In this document: one piece after another, positions 58,100 to 64,000 of the stretch
Layout: every line of letters begins with the position of its first letter
Numbering within the stretch: the stretch's first letter is position 1
NCBI GenBank assembly: GCA_028135785.1
Contig: JAOIHS010000001.1
Span: 127,194 to 191,193 of the forward strand
Length of the DNA stretch: 64,000 nt
Reading direction: 5' to 3'
From: SAR86 cluster bacterium
GTDB taxonomy: Bacteria; Pseudomonadota; Gammaproteobacteria; Magnimaribacterales; AG-339-G14
Notes under the pieces: generated by a model
What the model saw: the letters and a program-made list of their open reading frames with translations, nothing else
Database searches by the model: none
What the model was told of the DNA's origin: nothing
Made by a program: the position numbers and the translations under genes

Positions 58100-58174
58100 G
58101 TCTAATTATTAATTTTTGAGAATCCTACAGAAAAATTAAGAATTATTCAGTAAAAATCTATTTTGAAATTAAAA

Positions 58175-59215
58175 TTAAGGACAAGGATTTGGACAAGCTG
58201 CATGAATTTTATCTAATTCATCCAAATCTTCAGCAGATAACTTTACTTCTGAGCTGCCTACAGCTAGTTTTAATTGTTCCATAGTCGTTGCTCCTATGAT
58301 GTTAGACGTGACAAACTCTCTTGAGTTCACAAACGCATTAGCCAAAACAGATGGATCCATTTCTATTTTTTTTGCGTATTCTACATAAGCTTTAATTGAG
58401 CTTTCAGCAGCGTGAGTTTCATATCTGTCGCCTCTACCGAATAATTCAGTTCTGGAGCCTTTTGGCATTGCTCCGTCTAAATACTTACCTGAAAGATAGC
58501 CTTGAGCGAGAGGCGAATAAGCTAGAAGTCCTACTGATGACCTATGGGCAAATTCTGACATACCGTATTCGTATGTCCTATTCAAAAGATTGTAAGCATT
58601 TTGAACAGATTGAACTCTTGGCAGATCTAGTTGTTCAGATTTATTTATAAATTCAGATAATCCCCAAGGAGATTCATTAGACAAGCCCACATGTCTAATT
58701 TTTCCAGCTTTAACTAAATCGGATAAAACATCTAATGTTTCAGAAATATCAATACTTTCCATATCATAATGTTTGTACAAACCTTTGCCGCCGCCAAACA
58801 TGTTGATGGGTCTATCAGGCCAGTGTAGTTGATATAGATCAATATAATCAGTTTGTAAGCGTCTTAAACTTCCTTCTACGGCCGTTTCCATATTTTTCCT
58901 ATCAAGTCTAGTTTCTCCGCCTCTAAACCATTTCATTCCACTTCTGCCAGCCACTTTAGTCGCCAAGATAATCTTGTCTCGGTTATTATTTTTTTTGAAC
59001 CAGGTTCCTATAATTTCTTCAGTTTTTCCTTGGGTTTCGGCCTTAGGAGGAATTGCATAAAGCTCAGCAGTATCAAAAAAGTTTATACCTTGTTCAACAG
59101 CATAATCCATTTGTTCGTGACCCTCTTGCTCAGTATTTTGCTCTCCCCAGGTCATAGTTCCCAAACAAATCAAACTGACATCTAAGTCTGTGTTACCTAA
59201 TTTTCTAAATTCCAT
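58175..59215 (-). CDS. aldo/keto reductase, Tas-like
   Basis: 346 residues, the size and shape of E. coli Tas (346). AKR active-site residues are readable: the Asp and Tyr in FFDTAELYAIPP (near 46-57), Lys in ILATKV and His in YQLHWPDRP. The C-terminal NADPH-binding segment (NIIGATTMEQL) is present. It reduces carbonyl substrates with NADPH; the natural one is unknown. AGAGAA precedes the ATG. Confidence 0.92.
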   Translation of the reverse strand: MEFRKLGNTDLDVSLICLGTMTWGEQNTEQEGHEQMDYAVEQGINFFDTAELYAIPPKAETQGKTEEIIGTWFKKNNNRDKIILATKVAGRSGMKWFRGGETRLDRKNMETAVEGSLRRLQTDYIDLYQLHWPDRPINMFGGGKGLYKHYDMESIDISETLDVLSDLVKAGKIRHVGLSNESPWGLSEFINKSEQLDLPRVQSVQNAYNLLNRTYEYGMSEFAHRSSVGLLAYSPLAQGYLSGKYLDGAMPKGSRTELFGRGDRYETHAAESSIKAYVEYAKKIEMDPSVLANAFVNSREFVTSNIIGATTMEQLKLAVGSSEVKLSAEDLDELDKIHAACPNPCP

Positions 59216-59237
59216 TTTGTTCTCTCTTTTTTAATTT

Positions 59238-59771
59238 TTAAATTGTGAATAATTTTTTTATAATATAGGTCATTTGTCTAAAAAGGCTAAGAAATTTTGA
59301 AATTTCCATATGTTTTGTATAAATAAACCCATCCTCTCTTCCCAACTCAGTTTTATAGTAATTCTTTCTAACACCCACATATCTATAATTCATGGCTTTA
59401 TAAAATGATATAGCGATCTTATTGGACTCTCTTACTTCTAGAAAAATATCTTTTATTCCTTTACCGAGACATTCACTTTCTGCTTTTTTTAATAAAAATT
59501 TACCTATACCTAGACCTCTATATTCAGGATTTATAGAAATATTTAATAAATGGGATTCAGTAAAATTTATTGAGGAAATACAAAAAGCAATAGTATTATT
59601 ATTTTTAGTAACTACGAGATTTAAATAATTACCCTTAAGACAATCTAAAAAACTAGCTGTGCTCCAAGGAGTTGGATTAGATAGGTTTTCTATTTTAAAG
59701 ACCTCATCTAGATCACTGGAAGTCATTTTTCTAATATTAAAATCTTTTATTCCAAGCCTCTCTCTTGTCAT
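59238..59771 (-). CDS. rimI: ribosomal protein S18-alanine N-acetyltransferase RimI-like
   Basis: 177 residues, longer than E. coli RimI (148) through a short C-terminal extension. It aligns well: PTPWSTASF near 33, the acetyl-CoA loop YRGLGIGKFLL (near 84-94), and FYKAMNYRYVGVRKNYY..GREDGFIYTKHM, which matches the RimI end. The ATG at 59771 overlaps the preceding holD-like gene by 35 bases; an internal ATG at 59726 (residue 16) is a possible alternative. The pairing with holD is the classic gammaproteobacterial holD-rimI order. Confidence 0.87.
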   Translation of the reverse strand: MTRERLGIKDFNIRKMTSSDLDEVFKIENLSNPTPWSTASFLDCLKGNYLNLVVTKNNNTIAFCISSINFTESHLLNISINPEYRGLGIGKFLLKKAESECLGKGIKDIFLEVRESNKIAISFYKAMNYRYVGVRKNYYKTELGREDGFIYTKHMEISKFLSLFRQMTYIIKKLFTI

Positions 59772-60030
59772 TTGGACTAGCCATAAATTTATTTAAATCT
59801 CCTTCTTTGATAATATTTTTTTCTACAAAAAAATTATAAATTTTTAGTGAATCTTTTTCTTCAAAGTTGAGTCTAAAACTCTTTGAAAGAGAAAAAAGGA
59901 AGATAATCTGATCATTATTAAATTTAGTGGCTTCATTTTCTTTTACTTTATTTTTTTCAAATATAAAATGCTCGCTTAATTGCCAACTTTTGAGTCCAAT
60001 TTCTTTTGCAATGTATTCATCCAAGTTCAT
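59737..60030 (-). CDS. holD: probable DNA polymerase III psi subunit
   Basis: 97 residues with low similarity to anything obvious, but three features point to HolD (psi): an N-terminal Y-x4-IGLKSWQLSE stretch that resembles the chi-contact start of HolD (LGITQWSLR in E. coli), a hydrophobic central strand (QIIFLFSL), and an ending (SPNDKREAWNKRF) like the NPxAR..LWxQI finish. It sits directly upstream of rimI, where holD lies in E. coli, and chi (holC) is encoded in the same window. It is shorter than E. coli HolD (137). Confidence 0.6.
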   Translation of the reverse strand: MNLDEYIAKEIGLKSWQLSEHFIFEKNKVKENEATKFNNDQIIFLFSLSKSFRLNFEEKDSLKIYNFFVEKNIIKEGDLNKFMASPNDKREAWNKRF

Positions 60031-60075
60031 AATGTTAAGCCTAATATGATATTTTAAATAAAACCAGAGAAAAAA

Positions 60076-61755
60076 TTGAAAGAAAATATTAATAATCCAG
60101 TTTCTAAATACTCAGCTTTTAAAGCTGTAAATCTAAAAGATAGAACTTGGCCAAACAATCAAATTACCAAGCCTCCTATATGGTGCAGCGTAGATCTGCG
60201 TGATGGAAATCAATCTCTGATAGAACCTATGGGAAGAGAAAGAAAGCTTAGATTTTTTTCAATGTTAGTAGAATTAGGATTCAAAGAAATAGAAGTAGGT
60301 TTCCCCTCTGCATCTGAAACAGAATTTAATTTTGTTAGAGAACTGATCGAAAAGAATTTAATTCCTGAAGATGTAAAAATTCAAGTTTTAACTCAAGCCA
60401 GAGATCACTTGATTAAAAGAACTTTTGAATCTGTCAAAGGAGCTAAAAATGTCATCCTACATTTATATAATTCGACATCAACTGTTCAAAGAGAAGTTGT
60501 TTTTAAGCAAGATAAAAAAGGTATAAAAAAAATTGCAACTGATGGCGCTATGTTGGTTAAAGATCTAGCTGATGCAAACATAGAAACTAATTGGCAATTT
60601 GAATATAGTCCAGAAAGTTTTACAGGAACAGAACTCGAATATGCGGTTGAGGTTTGTAATGCTGTCAATGAAGTTTGGCAACCTTCTGAAGATAAGAAAA
60701 CAATTATGAATCTTCCTGCAACTGTTGAACTTTCAACTCCTAATATTTATGCAGATCAAGTTGAGTGGATGTGCAGAAATCTTGAAAACAGAGAAAATGT
60801 TATTGTAAGCCTTCATCCTCACAATGACAGAGGAACTGGAATAGGTGCTGCAGAATTAGGATTGATGGCTGGAGCAGATAGAATTGAAGGAACTTTATTT
60901 GGAAATGGAGAGAGAACAGGGAATGTAGATATTGTTTCATTAGCCTTGAACCAATTTACTCAAGGAATTGAGCCAGGTCTTGATTTCTCAGATATTAATA
61001 AAGTAGTGAGAGAGGTTGAATATTGCAACCAACTTCCTGTTCATCCTAGGCATCCTTATGCGGGAGACTTAGTATTCACTGCGTTCTCTGGCTCTCATCA
61101 AGATGCTATAAAAAAAGGTTTTGATGCCATGAGAGAGTCTAATGATCCAAAATGGAGAGTGCCTTACCTTCCTATAGATCCTGAAGATGTTGGGAGAAGT
61201 TATGAGGCTGTTATTAGAATCAACAGTCAATCTGGAAAAGGTGGAGTTGCGTATATTATAGAAAAAGATCATGGATTATCTCTTCCAAGAAGATTGCAAA
61301 TAGATTTCTCAAAAGTTATTCAAAAAATTGCAGATCAAACAGGTAAAGAACTTGAAGCAGATTTGATATGGAAAACTTTTGACGAAAGCTATATTAATTT
61401 AAATGGAGTCTTTGAATATATAGGTCATGAAATAACTTCTAAAAATAATTCAGAAGGTACTCAAATAGATGTAATTTCCTTAACTATTAAAAAAAATGGC
61501 AACAAAGTAATTTTATCAGGTGAAGGAAACGGGCCAATAGATTCATTTATAAATGCGTTGTCTCATAACTTAAAAATAAATATTAAAGTCTCTAATTATC
61601 ATCAACACGCGATATCTTCAGGTTCAGATGCATCTGCTGCGGCATATATAGAGCTTTTAGTTGAAAAAGAGTCTGTATGGGGGGCTGGAATAGACCCAAA
61701 TACAGTAATTGCTTCTTTTAGAGCGATAGTCAGCGGCTTGAATAAATTAAGATAA
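60076..61755 (+). CDS. leuA: 2-isopropylmalate synthase (long, LeuA type 2)
   Basis: 559 residues, the longer LeuA subclass found in actinobacteria and many proteobacteria. The catalytic barrel starts with SVDLRDGNQSL (metal and base residues R42-D43 region) and contains SLHPHNDRGTG and LFGNGERTGN; the C-terminal 130 residues form the leucine-feedback domain. First step of leucine synthesis. Translation most likely starts at TTG (60076), since no in-frame ATG follows the upstream stop at 60055. The last 9 bases overlap the convergent tilS. Confidence 0.96.
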   Translation: MKENINNPVSKYSAFKAVNLKDRTWPNNQITKPPIWCSVDLRDGNQSLIEPMGRERKLRFFSMLVELGFKEIEVGFPSASETEFNFVRELIEKNLIPEDVKIQVLTQARDHLIKRTFESVKGAKNVILHLYNSTSTVQREVVFKQDKKGIKKIATDGAMLVKDLADANIETNWQFEYSPESFTGTELEYAVEVCNAVNEVWQPSEDKKTIMNLPATVELSTPNIYADQVEWMCRNLENRENVIVSLHPHNDRGTGIGAAELGLMAGADRIEGTLFGNGERTGNVDIVSLALNQFTQGIEPGLDFSDINKVVREVEYCNQLPVHPRHPYAGDLVFTAFSGSHQDAIKKGFDAMRESNDPKWRVPYLPIDPEDVGRSYEAVIRINSQSGKGGVAYIIEKDHGLSLPRRLQIDFSKVIQKIADQTGKELEADLIWKTFDESYINLNGVFEYIGHEITSKNNSEGTQIDVISLTIKKNGNKVILSGEGNGPIDSFINALSHNLKINIKVSNYHQHAISSGSDASAAAYIELLVEKESVWGAGIDPNTVIASFRAIVSGLNKLR

Positions 61756-62724
61756 TGGGCTTGCCACTAAGTATCCTTTTTTTATTCTTAAACACACAGA
61801 TCCTTTTTTATTTTTTGTACCCCAAATAAGCTTAGGTTCTGCGGCTTTAGAGGCATGCAGAAACTTCTCTATTATTTCATTCAAGACTTTAGAGTTAGGG
61901 GGATTTAAATTTAATAAATTTATCCAATAAATTATGATATTTTTTTGCCTTTCTGAAGAAAAATCCTTTAGTTTTTTTATATCAATTTGATTTACATCTT
62001 CATTAGTTAAATAATTTATATCTTCTTTAACTTGATCTGACAGTATTTCATATGAGTTATTAGCATTAGTAATAAATTTATTTATATTTTTTCTATACGA
62101 GGGCCATCTTTCTTCAATCGAAGGTAAAACCAAATTTCTAATGTAGTTTCTATCAAAAGCAATATCTTTATTTGACTCATCCTCTAAATAAACTAAAGAT
62201 TTTTTTTCTGCAATTATCTTTAATTCGCTTTTTGTAAAATTTAGAAAAGGCCTTGCCAAATCACCATTTCCTATGTTTCTTTTTATAGGAATAGATCTAG
62301 CTCCTTTTAAACCGGTTCCTCTAAGCAATCTTAAAAATAAAGTTTCGATATTGTCATCTTCATGGTGTCCAGTAAATAATCTTCCTCCCTTTTTTAAACA
62401 TTCATTAAAAACTTCATATCTTTTTTTTCTGAACTGGTCTTCTAAGCTAGCCCCTTTAATTTGAGAAAAGTCAATATCAAATACCAGAAGCTCAATCCCA
62501 TTTAAAGAGCAGAAATTTTGACAATGCTCTTCCCATTTTTTTGAATTCTTAGAATAATTATGATTTATATGAATTGCCTTTAAAGTCTTTAATTGACTTT
62601 TTTTTAGAGCCTCTTGAACCTCTAACAATAAAATACTTGAGTCTAGTCCACCACTATAGGCAACAAAATAACTATTAATTTCATCTTCAATAAAAGACTG
62701 AACTGCTTTTGATACGGAGGACAA
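61747..62724 (-). CDS. tilS: tRNA(Ile)-lysidine synthetase
   Basis: 325 residues. PP-loop SGGLDSS at 24-30 (AMP activation), then the GHHEDDNIETLFLRLLRGTGLKG segment typical of TilS. It converts C34 of tRNA-Ile(CAU) to lysidine. The E. coli enzyme has 432 residues; here the C-terminal tRNA-binding domains are largely missing, as in the short TilS forms known from some bacteria. It starts 3 bases after accA. Confidence 0.95.
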   Translation of the reverse strand: MSSVSKAVQSFIEDEINSYFVAYSGGLDSSILLLEVQEALKKSQLKTLKAIHINHNYSKNSKKWEEHCQNFCSLNGIELLVFDIDFSQIKGASLEDQFRKKRYEVFNECLKKGGRLFTGHHEDDNIETLFLRLLRGTGLKGARSIPIKRNIGNGDLARPFLNFTKSELKIIAEKKSLVYLEDESNKDIAFDRNYIRNLVLPSIEERWPSYRKNINKFITNANNSYEILSDQVKEDINYLTNEDVNQIDIKKLKDFSSERQKNIIIYWINLLNLNPPNSKVLNEIIEKFLHASKAAEPKLIWGTKNKKGSVCLRIKKGYLVASPLS

Positions 62725-62727
62725 TGC

Positions 62728-63675
62728 TTAAATTGATCCATAAGACATGATTTTTTCATATCTTTTTTTCAATAACTCAGAAATACTCATCTCCTGTAAA
62801 TTTCTTAATTTTTCATCAATTACATCACTTATAGATATTGAAATACTTCCCAAGTCTCTGTGAGCGCCACCAAGAGGCTCTAAAATAATTTCATCAATCA
62901 AGCCCAATTTCTTTAAATTTTTAGCATCTACTTTCATAGCCTCGGCAGCTTCTTTAGCTTTCGAACCATCTCTCCAGACAATAGAAGCGCAGGCTTCTGG
63001 TGATGCAACTGCATAAATTGAATGTTCAAGCATACAAACATGATCTCCTACTCCTATAGCCAAGGCTCCTCCCGATCCGCCTTCTCCAGTAATAATTACT
63101 ACGACAGGAGTTTTTAAATTAGATAGTAAGCTTAAATTTCTTGCTATGGCTTCACTCATTCCTCTTTCCTCGCTTTCTATCCCAGGATAGGCACCAGGAG
63201 TATCAATAAAAGAAATAAGAGGTAATTTAAAATTTTCTGCCATTTGCATGAGTCTTGCAGCTTTTCTATAGCCTTCAGGTTGAGCCATTCCAAAATTCCT
63301 AGAGATTTTATCTTCAGTAGATTTCCCCTTTTCTTGTCCTATAACCATTACAGATTTATTTTTAAATTTTGCCAATCCCCCTATTAATGCATTATCTTCT
63401 CCAAAGTTTCTATCTCCGTGCAATTCTTCAAATTCTGTGAAGATATTCTCTATATAATCTGAAAAATGAGGTCTGTGAGGGTGTCTTGCTACTTGAACTT
63501 TTTGCCAGATACTTAGATTTGAGTAAACATCGGAAGTTAGTTTTTCGATCTGCAAACTTAAGTCTGATATTTCTAATTCAATATTAGAGTTATTATCTTC
63601 AGAGCCTCTGAGCTTTTCTATTTTATTTTCCAGATCACTTATCGGTTTTTCAAATTCTAAATATGTGTATGCCAT
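62728..63675 (-). CDS. accA: acetyl-CoA carboxylase carboxyltransferase subunit alpha
   Basis: 315 residues (E. coli 319). Family segments: VQVARHPHRPHFSDYIENIF, GQEKGKSTEDKISRNFGM, FIDTPGAYPGIESEERG and the oxyanion-hole region GEGGSGGALAIGVGD. With AccD it transfers carboxyl from biotin to acetyl-CoA. It follows dnaE directly with no gap, the standard dnaE-accA order. Confidence 0.98.
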   Translation of the reverse strand: MAYTYLEFEKPISDLENKIEKLRGSEDNNSNIELEISDLSLQIEKLTSDVYSNLSIWQKVQVARHPHRPHFSDYIENIFTEFEELHGDRNFGEDNALIGGLAKFKNKSVMVIGQEKGKSTEDKISRNFGMAQPEGYRKAARLMQMAENFKLPLISFIDTPGAYPGIESEERGMSEAIARNLSLLSNLKTPVVVIITGEGGSGGALAIGVGDHVCMLEHSIYAVASPEACASIVWRDGSKAKEAAEAMKVDAKNLKKLGLIDEIILEPLGGAHRDLGSISISISDVIDEKLRNLQEMSISELLKKRYEKIMSYGSI

Positions 63676-64000
63676 TTATTGCCTTGTAAAATAATGTAAA
63701 TCTATATTATCAGTACCATAACTTTTTTTTAATTTTTTAATATTTTCATCGCTAAGGGAAATCTTAAAATCATCGACAATTTCCATTTCGGCATCGACAC
63801 CCTTTGAAGAATATTTTAGTTCTACAGGGCATCCTTCTGAAGAATCCTGAATAGAAAAAGATTTCAAATCTTTTAGAAAACTTTCAACTGTCGATGAGTT
63901 TTTATTGCTCAGTGAAAGTGAAATTTTTCTTATAAGCTTCATTCTTGCTTCTTCTAAAGTGAGAATTGAAACAACTTTCATTTTTTTTGGTGATCCTAAA
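63676..64000 (-). CDS. dnaE: DNA polymerase III alpha subunit, C-terminal end (5' part outside window)
   Basis: The open frame continues past base 64000, so only the last ~108 residues are visible. They match the C-terminal domain of DnaE: LTLEEARMKLIRKISLSLS, then EGCPVELKYSSKGVDAEM and a final DNIDLHYF, as in the tau-binding end of the E. coli protein. The in-frame ATG at 63981 is internal. Position before accA agrees. Confidence 0.92.
   Translation of the reverse strand, partial: LGSPKKMKVVSILTLEEARMKLIRKISLSLSNKNSSTVESFLKDLKSFSIQDSSEGCPVELKYSSKGVDAEMEIVDDFKISLSDENIKKLKKSYGTDNIDLHYFTRQ

Overview
The window is AT-rich and densely packed, with housekeeping genes end to end. Gene content and order match conserved gammaproteobacterial (Pseudomonas-like) loci: rplM-rpsI-petAB, murA-hisG-hisD, kdsD-lptC-lptB, mreBCD/gatCAB, prfA-prmC, lolB-ispE-prs-rplY-pth-ychF, carAB-greA-rlmE-ftsH-folP-glmM-tpiA-secG, rimP-nusA-infB-rbfA-truB-rpsO-pnp, map-dapC-dapD, lptFG/pepA-holC-valS and leuA/tilS-accA-dnaE. 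Intergenic gaps are very short, many neighbours overlap by 1-11 bases, base composition is very AT-rich, and several usual members of these loci are missing. Together these suggest a streamlined, free-living marine gammaproteobacterium of the SAR86 kind. The taxon is an inference; the gene identities are read from motifs and length.

Layout. Bases 1-2207 (minus): cytochrome bc1 genes (petB cut by the window edge, petA) and ribosomal proteins S9 and L13. 2274-3023 (plus): a DegS-like protease without a PDZ domain. 3016-6814 (minus): hisD, hisG, murA and an orphan mlaC. 6880-9119 (plus): kdsD, lptC, lptB. 9141-11545 (minus): mreD, mreC, mreB. 11617-14793 (plus): gatC, gatA, gatB. 14783-16874 (minus): a MaoC-type hydratase and an acyl-CoA ligase. 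16942-19594 (minus): a MoeB/ThiF-type enzyme, prmC, prfA. 19644-24467 (plus): lolB, ispE, tRNA-Gln, prs, rplY, pth, ychF, tRNA-Met. 24480-43700 (minus): a small lipoprotein, then pnp through rimP, initiator tRNA, tRNA-Leu, and secG back to carA. 43847-47751 (plus): map, dapC, dapD, a CPBP protease and an unknown membrane protein. 47802-49766 (minus): a peptide transporter and a DUF3429 protein. 49840-60030: RDD protein, lptG/lptF, pepA, holC, valS, a membrane cold-shock-domain protein, a GNAT protein, an aldo/keto reductase, rimI and a probable holD. 60076-64000: leuA, tilS, accA and the 3' end of dnaE.

The genes fall into a few jobs: translation and RNA turnover (ribosomal proteins, GatCAB, RF1 and its methylase, IF2, NusA, RbfA, RimP, PNPase, tRNAs), envelope building (MurA, MreBCD, KdsD, LptB/C/F/G, LolB, GlmM, SecG, FtsH), and biosynthesis of histidine, leucine, lysine/diaminopimelate, carbamoyl phosphate, folate, PRPP and isoprenoids. 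Three polymerase III subunits (chi, probably psi, and the tail of alpha) are also present.

I see no insertion sequence, prophage, CRISPR array, toxin-antitoxin pair or defence island, and no stretch over 300 bases without a gene. I did not find a clearly new multi-gene system. The most interesting signals are: a promoter-proximal terminator-like hairpin (possible attenuator) in the carA leader, ahead of a roughly 10.6-kb gene run; the ispE stop lying inside tRNA-Gln; a PDZ-less DegS-like protease; an orphan mlaC where the mla cluster should be; absence of kdsC, lptA, hemA and glnD from their usual slots; and a small protein that looks like an unrecognised holD.
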